Positions 17,889 to 27,089 of a stretch of 64,000 nucleotides of DNA are shown one piece after another; the stretch's first letter is position 1; each line of letters begins with the position of its first letter. The notes beneath the pieces are model-generated. The model ran no database searches. It saw only the letters and a list, made by a program, of their open reading frames with translations, and had not been told where the DNA came from. Source of the stretch: Burkholderia plantarii (GTDB lineage Bacteria > Pseudomonadota > Gammaproteobacteria > Burkholderiales > Burkholderiaceae); the NCBI RefSeq assembly GCF_001411805.1, contig NZ_CP007213.1, positions 3,658,001 through 3,722,000 on the forward strand, in the 5' to 3' direction. The translations under genes were made by a program, and so were the position numbers.

Positions 17889-18800
17889 TCAGAGTTCGAT
17901 CCGCATGCCGTCGAACGCGACCTCCACCTGCCGGCGCGCGAGTTCGGCGCGTTCCGGCGAGCGTTCGTCGAGGATCGGGTTCGTGTTGTTGATGTGCGTG
18001 AGGATCTTGCGCTGCGCCGGGAAGCGTTCGAGCACCTCCAGCATGCCGCCGGGGCCGCTCTGCGCGAGGTGGCCCATTTCACGGCCGGTGCGCGTGCCCA
18101 CGCCGCGGCGGCGCATCTCGTCGTCGTGCCAGAGCGTGCCGTCCACCAGCAGGCAGTCGGCCGCAGCCATGCGCGCGGCGAGTGCGTCGTCCACGGCGCC
18201 GAGCCCCGGCGCGTAGAACAGCTTGCCGCCACTGCGCAGGTCCTCCACCACCAGGCCGATGTTGTCGCCCGGATGCGGATCGTGCCGGTGCGGCGAGTAC
18301 GGCGGCGCCGCGCTCTGCAGCACGAACGGCGTGAAGCGCAGCCCCGGGCACGCGGCGATCGTGAAGTCGCGCCCGGGCGCGATCGGGTTCCAGCGCAGGC
18401 CGCCGTTCCAGTGGCCGAGCATCGTGAACAGCGGAAAGCCGGTGCTGAGGTCCTCGTGGACCATGTCGGTACACCAGACGTCGAGCGGGCAGCCCTCGCG
18501 CAGGCTCAGCAGGCCGGTGGTGTGATCGATCTGGCTGTCCATCAGCACGATCGCGGCGATGCCGGTGTCGCGCAGCGCACGGCCCGGCTGCAGCGGCGCG
18601 AACTGCTGGAGCTGCGCGCGGATGTCGGGCGAGGCGTTGCAGAGCACCCACGAGACGCCGTCGTCGGAAATCGCGAGCGACGACTGGGTACGCGCGCGCG
18701 CCTCGATGGCGCCGCTGCGCAAGCCCGCGCAGTTCGCGCAGTTGCAGTTCCATTGCGGAAAGCCGCCGCCCGCCGCGGAGCCCAGGATCTGTATGTGCAT
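17889..18800 (-). CDS. pqqB: PQQ biosynthesis protein PqqB (metallo-beta-lactamase fold)
   Basis: 303 residues from the ATG at 18798-18800 ([19 protein letters not shown]). It has the CxCxxC site (NCNCANC) that binds zinc, [10 protein letters not shown] in the metal-binding loop, and PGLGAVDD and [11 protein letters not shown] in the C-terminal half. PqqB is an iron-dependent hydroxylase acting on the tyrosine of the cross-linked Glu-Tyr intermediate. It lies 123 bases after pqqA, across an intrinsic terminator, and is expected to be made at lower level than pqqA. Confidence 0.97.
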   Translation of the reverse strand: MHIQILGSAAGGGFPQWNCNCANCAGLRSGAIEARARTQSSLAISDDGVSWVLCNASPDIRAQLQQFAPLQPGRALRDTGIAAIVLMDSQIDHTTGLLSLREGCPLDVWCTDMVHEDLSTGFPLFTMLGHWNGGLRWNPIAPGRDFTIAACPGLRFTPFVLQSAAPPYSPHRHDPHPGDNIGLVVEDLRSGGKLFYAPGLGAVDDALAARMAAADCLLVDGTLWHDDEMRRRGVGTRTGREMGHLAQSGPGGMLEVLERFPAQRKILTHINNTNPILDERSPERAELARRQVEVAFDGMRIEL

Positions 18801-18869
18801 GCGTGATGTCGTGAAGGGCCGCCGGGGCCGCGAGAGCGCGCCGCGAAGGCCGCGCGGCCGGCTCACAAG

Positions 18870-18896
18870 AAAAACAGCCCCGGCGAACCGAGGCTG
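18870..18896 (-). terminator. Attenuating terminator between pqqA and pqqB
   Basis: On the minus strand CAGCCTCGG, loop TTCG, CCGGGGCTG (18888-18896 and 18875-18883 on the plus strand) is followed by TTTTTCTT. The stem is 9 base pairs with one G-T pair. It lies inside the pqq operon, so most transcripts should stop after pqqA with partial read-through into pqqBCDE. Confidence 0.85.
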
Positions 18897-18923
18897 GTCA
18901 TACGGCCTTGCAGGAGGGGCGAA

Positions 18924-19001
18924 TCAACGATTCGAGATGTACATCGTGATTTCGAAACCGAGACGCAGGTCGGTGTAGGCGGGCTTGATCCACTTGGACA
19001 T
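18924..19001 (-). CDS. pqqA: PQQ precursor peptide PqqA
   Basis: 25 residues, starting [12 protein letters not shown] and ending EITMYISNR. The glutamate and tyrosine that become PQQ are E17 and Y21, spaced E-x-x-x-Y as in all PqqA. The ATG at 18999-19001 follows GGAG by 9 bases. It is the substrate of PqqD/PqqE and is consumed one peptide per cofactor, which fits the terminator just downstream that would keep its transcript in excess. Confidence 0.97.
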   Translation of the reverse strand: MSKWIKPAYTDLRLGFEITMYISNR

Positions 19002-19286
19002 GGCGATTCTCCATTGGGGCGATACGGGGGTGCGGGCCGTCCGGCACCGGGCCGGACACGAACGGAACCGGAAACAGATGACGCGGCCGCGGCGGCTGCC
19101 GTGCGATCGCGTTCGCTATCGAACAGGTCCGGTGCCAATCCTACCACTTTGTCCGGAATGGTGAATCGGGGCGCCCCGAGGCCCGCCGGACGGGCCCCGG
19201 CGGGTGGGCGGGCGGGCGCGCCATCCACCGCGAGCGCACTGCCGGCCCGCCTGCCGGCGCGGCACGCCTCCCCTCGCCGCCCCACT

Positions 19287-20273
19287 TCAGTCCATCGTCA
19301 GGATGATCTTGCCGACGTTGGCGGCCGACTCCATCCGGCGGTGCGCGTCGGCCGCGCGCGCCAGCGGGAACGTGCTGTCCACCACCGGCTCGAGGCTCGC
19401 GCCGCCCGAGAAGCGCGCGAGCCAGTGCTCGCGGAAGCGCCGCACCATCGCGTGCTTCTCGGCCTGCGGGCGCGACTTCATCACGGTGCCGAGGATCTGC
19501 AGATGCCGGTACAGGATCGTCTCCAGCGCGACGCCAACCTCCCCGCCGCCGCCGAGGATGCCGACCTGCACGAGCCGGCCGCCGTCGGCGAGCGCGGCGA
19601 GGTTGCGCGCGAAGTACGGCGCGCCGATGAAATCGATCACCACGTCCACGCCGCGCCCGCCCGTCTCGTGCGCGATCACCTCGGCGAAATCGTGCGCGCG
19701 GTAGTCGATCGCGAGGTCGGCGCCGAGCTGTTCGACGCGCTCGCGCTTGCCAGCGTCGGCGGTCGCGAACACCTTCGCGCCCGTCGCGTAGGCGAGCTGC
19801 ACGGCCGCCGAGCCAACCCCGCCCGCCGCCGCGTGGATCAGCACGCTGTCGCCGCGCTGCAGGCGGCCCAGATGCAGCAGCGCTTCGTGCGCGGTGACGA
19901 ACACCTCGGGGATCGCCGCCGCGTGGATGTAGTCGAGCGCGGCCGGCACCGGCATCGCCATCCGGTAATCGATGCGCGCGACCTCGGCATAGGCGCCGCC
20001 GCCCACCACGCCCATCACGCGGTCGCCCACCGCGAAGCCGGCCGTGTCGCGCCCCGTTTCGATCACCTCGCCGGCGATCTCGAGGCCCATCAGCGTCGAG
20101 TCGCCGAAATCGGGCCGGCCGTAGCCGCCGCGCCGGTGGGTGAGATCGGCGCGATTCACGCCGGCCGCGTGGACCCGCACCAGCAGGTCGGTGGGGCGCG
20201 TCTCGGGCGCGGGCAGCTCGGCGAGTTCGAGCACGCCGGCGTCGCCGAAGCTGGGGAAGACGATGGCTTTCAT
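19287..20273 (-). CDS. Zinc-independent NADPH:quinone oxidoreductase (MDR family)
   Basis: 328 residues from the ATG at 20271-20273. The N-terminal GroES-like part has VRVHAAGVNRADLTHRRGGY, and AAAGGVGSAAVQLAYATGAKVFATA is the NADPH-binding Rossmann motif. There are no structural zinc cysteines. The PIG3/QorB-like subgroup reduces quinones in the cytoplasm. It follows the semialdehyde dehydrogenase gene by 41 bases on the same strand, so the two probably form an operon under the divergent LysR gene at 22091. Confidence 0.9.
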   Translation of the reverse strand: MKAIVFPSFGDAGVLELAELPAPETRPTDLLVRVHAAGVNRADLTHRRGGYGRPDFGDSTLMGLEIAGEVIETGRDTAGFAVGDRVMGVVGGGAYAEVARIDYRMAMPVPAALDYIHAAAIPEVFVTAHEALLHLGRLQRGDSVLIHAAAGGVGSAAVQLAYATGAKVFATADAGKRERVEQLGADLAIDYRAHDFAEVIAHETGGRGVDVVIDFIGAPYFARNLAALADGGRLVQVGILGGGGEVGVALETILYRHLQILGTVMKSRPQAEKHAMVRRFREHWLARFSGGASLEPVVDSTFPLARAADAHRRMESAANVGKIILTMD

Positions 20274-20314
20274 GATGGGGTTGCCTCGATGTGGATGAAA
20301 TTCGCGGGCCGGCT

Positions 20315-21784
20315 TCATGCCTGGCTGATGAACTGATTGACCAGATACGGCGCGATGCCCTCGACGCCGCCCTCCGAGCCGTGGCCGCTTTCCTTGATGC
20401 CGCCGAACGGCAGCTCGGTCGCGACGATCCGGTACTGGTTGATGCCGACCATGCCGGCCTCGAGCCCGTCGCCGACCGCGAGCGCGGTGCGCGCGCTGCT
20501 CGTGAACGCGTAGGCGGCCAGCCCGTAGGGCAGCCGGTTCGCCTCGGCGAGGCCCGCCTCCAGCGTGTCGAACCGCATCAGCACGGCGATCGGACCGAAC
20601 GGCTCCTCGTGCATCACGCGCGCGTCGGCCGGCACCTCGGCCAGCACGGTCGGCTCGAAGAAGAAGCCGTCGCCCGCGATGCGGCGCCCGCCCGCCAGCA
20701 CGCGCGCGCCGCGCGCCACCGCATCGGCCACCAGCGCCTCGACCTTGGCCAGCTGCCGTGCGTTGGCAAGCGGCCCCACCTGGGTGTCGGGCCGCAGGCC
20801 GTCGCCCACCACCAGCGCGCGCGTGGCCGCCACGAACTGCTCGACGAACGCGTCGTAGGCGCGCCGCTGGATCAGGAAGCGCGTCGCCGAAATGCAGACC
20901 TGCCCGGTGCCGCGAAAGCGGTTCGCCGCGCCGCCGCTGGCCGCGTGCGCGAGATCGGCGTCGTCGAACACGAGCACCGGGCCGTGGCCGCCCAGTTCGA
21001 GCGTGACCGGCTTGACGCCCTCGGCCGCGCGCGCCGAGAGCAGGCGCCCGACCGGGGCCGAGCCGGTGAACGCCACCTTGCGGATCGCGGGCGAGGCGAT
21101 CAGCCGGCGCGAGACCTCGTCGGGCACGCCGAACACCACTTGCAGCACGCCCTTGGGCAGGCCCGCGTCGTCGAGCGCGCGGGCCAGCGCGAGCGCCGTG
21201 GCCGGGCTTTCCTCGCCGGGCTTGAGGACCACGCTGCAGCCGGCGGCCAGCGCGGCCGAGAGCTTGCGCGCCGGCGTGATGGCCGGGAAGTTCCAGGGCG
21301 TGAACGCGGCCACCGGGCCGATCGGCAGGCGCTTGACGAGCTGCTGCACGCCGGGGCGGTTCGACGGCACCACGCGGCCGTCGATGCGGCGCGCCTCTTC
21401 CGCGAACCATTCGAAATAGTCGGCCGCGCGCAGCACCTCGTCGCGGCTCTCGGCGAGCGGCTTGCCTTCCTCCAGCGTCAGCAGCGTGGCGATCCGCCCG
21501 GCGCGCTCGCGGATCAGCGCCGCCGCGCCCTTCAGCACGCGGGCGCGCTCGGCCGGCACCGTGCGGCGCCAGACGGCGAAGGCCCGCGCCGTGGCGTCGA
21601 GCGCGCGGTCGAGGTCGGCCGCCGTGGCCAGCGGCACGCGGCCCAGCTCGCGGCCGCTGGCCGGATTGATCACGGGCGCCGTGGCGCGCGCGCCGGCCGG
21701 CAGCCATTCGCCGTCGATGAACAGGTGCAGCGCGTCGTAGGCGGCTTCGGTCGCGGCGTCGGGGCTGGAAACAGGATGTGTCAT
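20315..21784 (-). CDS. NAD(P)-dependent succinate-semialdehyde-type dehydrogenase
   Basis: 489 residues. The ATG at 21782-21784 is preferred over an upstream in-frame TTG. FTPWNFPAITPARKL binds the cofactor, TLELGGHGP carries the general-base glutamate and GTGQVCISATRF the catalytic C297. LFIDGEWLPA and PASGRELG place it in the GabD-like class of aldehyde dehydrogenases, which oxidise succinate semialdehyde and similar aldehydes. No GABA transaminase gene is adjacent, so the exact substrate is open. Operon with the quinone oxidoreductase. Confidence 0.88.
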   Translation of the reverse strand: MTHPVSSPDAATEAAYDALHLFIDGEWLPAGARATAPVINPASGRELGRVPLATAADLDRALDATARAFAVWRRTVPAERARVLKGAAALIRERAGRIATLLTLEEGKPLAESRDEVLRAADYFEWFAEEARRIDGRVVPSNRPGVQQLVKRLPIGPVAAFTPWNFPAITPARKLSAALAAGCSVVLKPGEESPATALALARALDDAGLPKGVLQVVFGVPDEVSRRLIASPAIRKVAFTGSAPVGRLLSARAAEGVKPVTLELGGHGPVLVFDDADLAHAASGGAANRFRGTGQVCISATRFLIQRRAYDAFVEQFVAATRALVVGDGLRPDTQVGPLANARQLAKVEALVADAVARGARVLAGGRRIAGDGFFFEPTVLAEVPADARVMHEEPFGPIAVLMRFDTLEAGLAEANRLPYGLAAYAFTSSARTALAVGDGLEAGMVGINQYRIVATELPFGGIKESGHGSEGGVEGIAPYLVNQFISQA

Positions 21785-22090
21785 GCGCTTCTCCAATCAG
21801 TAATCCGAATTGATTCATGACGAAGCCGGCACGCGAGGCATCGGGCCGCCGGCGGCTTCGGTAAGGCTGGAGCCGCCCCGCCGGATCGGGCGGAGCCGGG
21901 CGTCGAACCATGCCGTGCAGTCTAGGGGCGACGGGCGCGCCGGGTTAGCCGCGCGGGAGGGAAACAATCTTGTCCGCCACAGCAGAATCGGAACGCCGAA
22001 ACGGCTTGCCGGAACGGCGCGGCGAATTCATCATGCACGCTCGTCGACGGGCCGCGGCCGGCCCGGGCCAGCCGCAACCAGGGAGCGCAT
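21785..22090. other. Divergent promoter region, 306 bases
   Basis: No gene seen. It separates the aldehyde dehydrogenase operon from a divergent LysR gene and should contain the LysR binding sites. I could not pick out a convincing dyad. Confidence 0.4.
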
Positions 22091-23044
22091 ATGGACAAAT
22101 TCCACAACATGTCGGTGTTCGCGAAGGTAGTCGAGATGGGCAGCTTCACGGCGGTCGCGAATCATCTCGACTCGACGGTCGGCAACATCTCGCGCGCCGT
22201 TTCCACGCTGGAAGAAACGCTGGACACGCGGCTGCTGCACCGATCGACGCGTCGCCTGACCGTCACCGACGCGGGCCGGCGCTTCTACGAGCGCTGCGCC
22301 GCGATCCTCGCCGATCTCGACCATGCCGAGGCCGAGGCGCGCGACGCGCTGCTCGAACCGCGCGGCCTGCTGCGCGTGCACAGCGTGCCGGGACTCGGGC
22401 GCGGGCTCGTCACGCGCGCCGTGCTCGCCTACCGCGCCGCGTTCCCGCAGGTCAGCGTCGACCTGCGCCTGTCGCAGCGCATGCCGAACCTGCTCGAGGA
22501 CCAGCTCGACGTGTCGATCGTGATCGCCCGTGCGCTGCCCGATTCGGCCTACGTCGGCCAGCGCCTCGGCAGCAGCCATTGCGTGCTGGCGGCCTCGCCC
22601 GCCTATCTGGCCGCGCATCCGGCGCCGGCGCGGCCCGAGGATCTGGCCGATCACCGCTGCGTGCTGCTGGCCACGGTCGATTACGCGCCCGACGTCTGGC
22701 AGCTGCACGGCCCGCACGGCGAGGCGACGTTCCGGCCCGCCGGCCCGCATCTCGCCGTCAACGACATGGAGGCGATGGCCACCGCGCTGCGCGAGGGCGC
22801 CGGCATCGGCCTGATCGCCGGCTTCGCGGCGCTCGACGAACTGCGCGCGGGACGGCTCGTGCGCGTGCTGCCCGGGTTTCATACGCATCAGCGCAACGTT
22901 TACGCGGTCTACTCGTCGCGCCAGTTCGTCGATGCGCGTATCAAGCGCTTCGTCGAACTCGCGCGCACCGAGCTGGGCGAGGCGCTCGATGCCTGCGCGC
23001 GGGAGCTGGGTATCGCGGCGGACGAGGCCGTGGCGGGGCGTTGA
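22091..23044 (+). CDS. LysR-family transcriptional regulator
   Basis: 317 residues. HTH in EMGSFTAVANHLDSTVGNISRAVSTLE, then RSTRRLTVTDAGRRFYERC; effector domain with LRLSQRMPNLLEDQLDVSIVIARALPDSAYVGQRLG and NDMEAMATALREGAGIGLIAGF. The ATG at 22091 follows AGGGAG. It is divergent from the semialdehyde dehydrogenase/quinone reductase pair, its likely target. The effector is unknown. Confidence 0.9.
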   Translation: MDKFHNMSVFAKVVEMGSFTAVANHLDSTVGNISRAVSTLEETLDTRLLHRSTRRLTVTDAGRRFYERCAAILADLDHAEAEARDALLEPRGLLRVHSVPGLGRGLVTRAVLAYRAAFPQVSVDLRLSQRMPNLLEDQLDVSIVIARALPDSAYVGQRLGSSHCVLAASPAYLAAHPAPARPEDLADHRCVLLATVDYAPDVWQLHGPHGEATFRPAGPHLAVNDMEAMATALREGAGIGLIAGFAALDELRAGRLVRVLPGFHTHQRNVYAVYSSRQFVDARIKRFVELARTELGEALDACARELGIAADEAVAGR

Positions 23045-23237
23045 GCCGGCCGCCGGCTCGGCGGGGCGTCGAATCGGCGGCCGAACCGGCTTGCATGCCA
23101 GACGCCCGAGCCGGCGGCGGCGCCGGACCGCACGGCGCCCACCAGACCACCTCGCCCAGCGTCCACCGGGCGCGGGATTCGCGGGCCGCGCGATGCGCTA
23201 AGATCCGCACTCTCCCCCTTCGCGCAAGGCAACCGGC

Positions 23238-23513
23238 ATGGGCATCGAACTGACGAAACCGACACGCGACGAAGCCATCGCTTCGCTGCAACGCTACTTC
23301 GAAGAGCACATGGACGAGCCGATCGGCAACGTCACGGCCGGCGCGCTGCTCGCGTTCTTCCTCGAGGAAATCGGCCCGTCGATCTACAACCAGGCCGTGG
23401 CCGACGCGCAGGAACATTTGCAGCGGCGCGTGATGGAACTCGATTTCGAAGTCCACGAGGAAGAATTCCCTTACTGGCCGAAGCACGCGCCGAAGCCGAA
23501 GACACGCAAGTAG
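23238..23513 (+). CDS. DUF2164-family protein
   Basis: 91 residues. The segment EAIASLQRYFEEHMDEPIGNVTAGALLAFFLEEIGPSIYNQAV matches the DUF2164 family of small soluble proteins of unknown function. It has no signal peptide and ends in a Lys/Pro-rich tail. Start ATG at 23238. It stands alone after the LysR gene; no partner gene indicates a role. Confidence 0.85.
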   Translation: MGIELTKPTRDEAIASLQRYFEEHMDEPIGNVTAGALLAFFLEEIGPSIYNQAVADAQEHLQRRVMELDFEVHEEEFPYWPKHAPKPKTRK

Positions 23514-24114
23514 GGGCGCGACGGCGTGTTGCCTTTTCTGAAATCAGGGCGGACAAATCCGGACATTCGAGCCGGCATGGGTAGCGCGCGAGGCAAGGCC
23601 TCGTGCGGCGAAGGAATCCGGATTTGCCGCTGCTCCGGAACGCAGGACCATCACATGAAACATGATGTTGCGTGCCTTCGGGCGCGGGATGGTCGCAACC
23701 GGGATGGTCGCGACGAGTCGCCGAGCCGCGGCAATCCGATCGCGCCGATTGAAGACATCCCCATGGCCGCGTTCGATGCCGCCGCGCGGTGGCATACGGG
23801 CCGGTGCGCGAAGCCACGCGCTCGACAACTTGATCGCCGCGCACGCGATTGCACTCGACGTCATTCTGGTTACCAACGACGCGCGTGATTTTGCCGGTGA
23901 TCCGGGCATCAAGCTCGAGAACAGGATCCATCCTTGGGAAACAGCCCGCCGAGGGATGGCGTGGGTGACATGGCATCGGGCGAGTCAAGGCGGCTTACCG
24001 GACGCGGACCTCGATCATCAGCGGCAACTTCCCGAAGCATCGCGCTACTCGGCGAGGCGGGCGCCGGGGCCGCGACGACTCAAGCTTGAAGGTTCCGGAC
24101 CTTCACGCCCGGCC
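23514..24114. other. Gene-poor stretch, 601 bases, with a toxin-gene remnant
   Basis: Apart from the VapC-like fragment at 23745-23930 no credible gene is present, and composition is slightly less GC-rich than the flanks. No repeat or attachment site was noticed. It looks like an old insertion or deletion scar. Confidence 0.5.
23745..23930 (+). pseudogene. VapC-like PIN-domain toxin remnant, frameshifted
   Basis: Two adjacent frames encode matching pieces of the C-terminal half of a VapC ribonuclease. One gives IEDIPMAAFDAAARWHTG (to about 23810); the next gives ALDNLIAAHAIALDVILVTND plus the closing segment FAGDPGIKLEN (23818-23928). Intact VapC has these two joined by roughly ten further residues, so a small deletion or frameshift separates them. 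The N-terminal half with the first catalytic aspartate and the partner antitoxin VapB are absent. It is presumably non-functional. Confidence 0.7.
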
Positions 24115-25026
24115 TCACGCACCCACCTGCCCCAGCAACCATTCGCGGAACGCCACCACCGGCGCCTCGTTCTCGCGCTCCTTGCGATAGACGAGGTAAT
24201 AGGCCAGCTCGCAGGTCTGCGCGAGTTCGAACGGGCGCACGAGGCGCCCTTCGGCGAGGTCGCGTTCGACCAGCGTGGTGCGCCCGAGCGCGACGCCGTT
24301 GCCCGAGATCGCGGTCTGGTAGGCGGCGGCCGAATCGCTCAGTTGCAGGCCGCGATCGCAATCGACGTCCTTCAGGTGGCCGGCCTTGCCCAGCCACGAG
24401 CGCCAGGTCGGGAACACGCCGAAGTCGCTCATCGAGATGTCGTGCAGCAGCCGGTGATGCCGCAGCTCGGCCGGGCTCGTCAGCGGATGCTCGCCCCGCA
24501 TCAGCGCGGGGCTGCAGACCGGAAAGAAATCGTCGCGCAACGGGTAGGTCGACACCATGTCGGGCCATGCGCCGCGGCCGTAGCGAATGCCGACGTCGAT
24601 CCGCTTCGTGGTGAAGTCGACCAGTTCGCGGCTCGTGTCGATGCGCAGGTCGTAATACGGATGCTGCGCCTGGAACGACTCGACGCGCCAGAGCAGCCAC
24701 TTGTCGGCGAACGCGGGCGGCACCGTGACCGTGAACACGATCCGCGACTTGCTCGCGCGCAGCCGCTCGACCGCCGTTGACAGCAGGTCGAAGCCCGCCT
24801 GCAGCTCGGGCAGCGCGACGCGCGCCGCGTCGGTCGGCGTCAGGCGCGACGGCCCCGAACCCGCGCGATGGAACAGCTCGACGTCGAGGTAGCTCTCGAG
24901 CCCGCGGATCAGCTGCCCGACGGCGGCCGGCGTGACGTTCAGCTCGGCCGCGGCGGCCGGATAGCTCAGGTGCCGCGCCACCGCCTCGAAGGCGCGAAGG
25001 GCGTTCAGGTTGTTCGGTGCGCGCAT
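24115..25026 (-). CDS. LysR-family regulator, GcvA-like
   Basis: 303 residues starting MRAPNNLNALRAFEAVARHLSY. HTH region AAAAELNVTPAAVGQLIRGLE and effector domain with FTVTVPPAFADKWLLWRVESFQ, VDFTTKRIDVGIRYGRGAW and GVALGRTTLVERDLAEGRLVRPF are typical of the GcvA/AmpR-like branch. The ATG at 25024-25026 is the first possible start. It lies 176 bases from the hydrolase gene on the same strand. No target gene is obvious next to it. Confidence 0.88.
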   Translation of the reverse strand: MRAPNNLNALRAFEAVARHLSYPAAAAELNVTPAAVGQLIRGLESYLDVELFHRAGSGPSRLTPTDAARVALPELQAGFDLLSTAVERLRASKSRIVFTVTVPPAFADKWLLWRVESFQAQHPYYDLRIDTSRELVDFTTKRIDVGIRYGRGAWPDMVSTYPLRDDFFPVCSPALMRGEHPLTSPAELRHHRLLHDISMSDFGVFPTWRSWLGKAGHLKDVDCDRGLQLSDSAAAYQTAISGNGVALGRTTLVERDLAEGRLVRPFELAQTCELAYYLVYRKERENEAPVVAFREWLLGQVGA

Positions 25027-25202
25027 GATCGGGGCTCGACGAAAGGCTGAGGGAACGCTCGGGCGTCGAGCGGATTGTCCCAGCGGCCCCGCGGCCGGTC
25101 AATCGCGCGGCGGGCGGCCTGCGGAGCTGCCCGCCGCGCGTTTGGCCGCCGCTGGCGCCCGCATCGAGCGCGCGCCAGATACGCCCCGGCGGCGGCCAGG
25201 GT

Positions 25203-26171
25203 TCAACGACGCGGCACGTTGCGGTCGAGGAACTGGTGGATCACCGGCGCGATCTCGGCGACGTGCGTTTCGAGCGCGAAGTGGCCGGTGTCGAAGAAAC
25301 GCACTTCCGCGTTCGGCACGTCGCGCTTGAACGCCTCCGCGCCCGGCGGCAGGAAGAACGGATCGTTCTTGCCCCACACCGCGAGGATCGGCGGATGGTA
25401 CTTCCGGAAGTAGGCCTGGAATTCCGGATAACGCGCGACGTTGCTCGCGTAATCGCGGAACAGGTCGAGCTGGATCTCGTCGTTGCCGGGGCGCGCGACG
25501 AACGCGGCGTCGAGCGTGTAGGCCTCGGGGGCGATTGCATCCGGATCCTTCACGCCGTGCGTGTACTGCCACCTGATCGCCTCGGGCTTCAGGAACTCGC
25601 GCAGCGCGTCGCGGTTTTCCCCGGACGGATCCTTCCAGTACTTCTGGATCGGATTCCAGCCTTCGCTCAGGCCTTCCACGTAGGCATTGCCGTTCTGCGA
25701 AATGATCGCCGTCACGCGCTCCGGATGCGCGACCGCGAGGCGCCAGCCGACCGGCGCGCCGTAGTCGAACACCTGCAGCGCGTACTTGTCGAGGTGCAGC
25801 GTTTCGGTGAAGTGGTCGATGGTGCTGGCGAGGTGGTCGAACGTGTAGGCGTACCGGCTGCGGTCCGGGCTCTGCGTGAAGCCGAAGCCGGGCAGGTCCG
25901 GCGCGATCACGTGGTAGCGGTCGGCCAGGCGCGGAATCAGGTCGCGGTACATGAACGACGAGGTCGGGAAGCCATGCAGCAGCAGCACGGTGGGCGCCGA
26001 CGGGCTGCCGGCCTCGCGGTAGAACACCTTGACGTCGTCCACCTGCACGTAGTGATGGCTGACCACCGGCACGGCGGCGGCCGGCGCGACGTGCGAGGCG
26101 GCCGCTTCGGCGTCGCCGCCCACGACGCCGACCGTCATCAGCGCGCCCATCAGCAGCTTGTTGATCTTCAT
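25203..26171 (-). CDS. Secreted alpha/beta hydrolase of the haloalkane dehalogenase/epoxide hydrolase group
   Basis: 322 residues. Residues 1-25 form a signal peptide (KINKLLMGALMTVGVVGGDAEA). LLLHGFPTSSFMYRDLIPRLA gives the oxyanion HGFP motif, QVFDYGAPVGWRLA places an aspartate nucleophile at D136, AVWGKNDPFF is near the acid, and DTGHFALETH holds the catalytic histidine. An Asp nucleophile, unlike Ser, points to epoxide hydrolase or dehalogenase chemistry. It is divergent from a CGNR regulator across a 171-base region with repeated GTAACC/GGTTAC sites, so it is probably regulated by that protein. Confidence 0.88.
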   Translation of the reverse strand: MKINKLLMGALMTVGVVGGDAEAAASHVAPAAAVPVVSHHYVQVDDVKVFYREAGSPSAPTVLLLHGFPTSSFMYRDLIPRLADRYHVIAPDLPGFGFTQSPDRSRYAYTFDHLASTIDHFTETLHLDKYALQVFDYGAPVGWRLAVAHPERVTAIISQNGNAYVEGLSEGWNPIQKYWKDPSGENRDALREFLKPEAIRWQYTHGVKDPDAIAPEAYTLDAAFVARPGNDEIQLDLFRDYASNVARYPEFQAYFRKYHPPILAVWGKNDPFFLPPGAEAFKRDVPNAEVRFFDTGHFALETHVAEIAPVIHQFLDRNVPRR

Positions 26172-26238
26172 GGCAAACCTCCAGTTATCGGTAATGAATC
26201 GACAGGGAAATGTCGTGGACAGGTGTCGCGGTTTTTGT

Positions 26239-26285
26239 GTAACCATCAACAACGTTTTTGAAGGTTACCGATGCGAGCAGTAACC
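26239..26285. promoter_or_regulatory. Repeated GTAACC/GGTTAC sites in the hydrolase/CGNR divergent promoter
   Basis: GTAACC at 26239-26244, GGTTAC at 26263-26268 and GTAACC at 26280-26285, with related GGTAAT at about 26192 and AGTTAC at about 26305. The repeated half-sites between two divergent genes suit binding by the CGNR protein. Confidence 0.45.
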
Positions 26286-26342
26286 TGTCAACAGAAATTT
26301 TATGAGTTACAATCCGTCCATCGACTTTTCCGGGAGGGCAGG

Positions 26343-26927
26343 ATGAGCACCGAAACCTCGACGGGCGCGCCGCCGGTGCTGTTCGTCGGCGACAACCTCG
26401 CGCTCGATTTCATCAACACCGCCTATGGCGTCGGCGACGGGCGCTGCGACCACCTCACCAGCGACGCGAGCGTGATCGAGTGGCTGCGCCAGGCCGGCGC
26501 GCTGCCCGACGACCATCGCGATACCGCGCCGCCGGGCCTGCTGGGCGCCGCGCTCGAGCTGCGCACGGCCGCGCGCCAGCTCGTCGAGAAGCGCCAGGCC
26601 GGCAAATGGGGCGATCCGGCCGCGCTGAACCACGTACTCGGGTTCGGCAGCCGGCATCTGGAACTGCAATGGAAGAAGGGCGGGCAGCCCGAGATCGTGT
26701 CGCGGCAGACCGCCCTGCACCCGGCCGCCACGCTGCTGCCGGTGGCCGAGGCGCTCGCGCGGCTGCTCGCCGACGTCGATTTCACGCTGGTGCGCAAGTG
26801 CGAATGCGAGGACTGCACGCTGATGTTCCACGACCGCACGAAATCGCACCGGCGGCGCTGGTGCAGCATGGCGATGTGCGGCAACCGCATGAAGGTGGCC
26901 GCCTATCGCGCGCGGCAGAAAGCCTGA
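26343..26927 (+). CDS. CGNR zinc-finger (ABATE-domain) transcriptional regulator
   Basis: 194 residues from the ATG at 26343, after GGGAGG. The N-terminal ABATE domain begins LFVGDNLALDFINTAYG. The C-terminal zinc finger has CECEDCTLMFHD, RRRWCSMAMCGNRMKVAAYRAR, which contains the family CGNR signature. Such proteins are predicted stress or detoxification regulators. Divergent position next to the secreted hydrolase suggests it controls that gene. A strong terminator follows. Confidence 0.92.
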   Translation: MSTETSTGAPPVLFVGDNLALDFINTAYGVGDGRCDHLTSDASVIEWLRQAGALPDDHRDTAPPGLLGAALELRTAARQLVEKRQAGKWGDPAALNHVLGFGSRHLELQWKKGGQPEIVSRQTALHPAATLLPVAEALARLLADVDFTLVRKCECEDCTLMFHDRTKSHRRRWCSMAMCGNRMKVAAYRARQKA

Positions 26928-26967
26928 GACGGCCCCGCGCGCGACACGACGCGACTCACGACATGCA

Positions 26968-27000
26968 GCCGGCCCCGGTCCTGACGGAACCGGGGCCGGC
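26968..27000 (+). terminator. Strong GC hairpin after the CGNR gene
   Basis: GCCGGCCCCGGT (26968-26979) pairs fully with ACCGGGGCCGGC (26989-27000) over a 9-base loop. The T-run after it is weak (TTCGTT). It lies between convergent genes, so it may block both directions. Confidence 0.75.
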
Positions 27001-27089
27001 TTCGTTGCGCCTTCGGATCTTCCAACCTCGAACCCATCAGGTGTCCGAATCATTGCGCGGGTTATCGCGCAAACCACACCCGCGTCGGA

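Noticed and set aside
23520..24110. Insertion sequence or integron scar around the vapC fragment
   Set aside because: No terminal inverted repeat, target duplication or transposase fragment could be seen.
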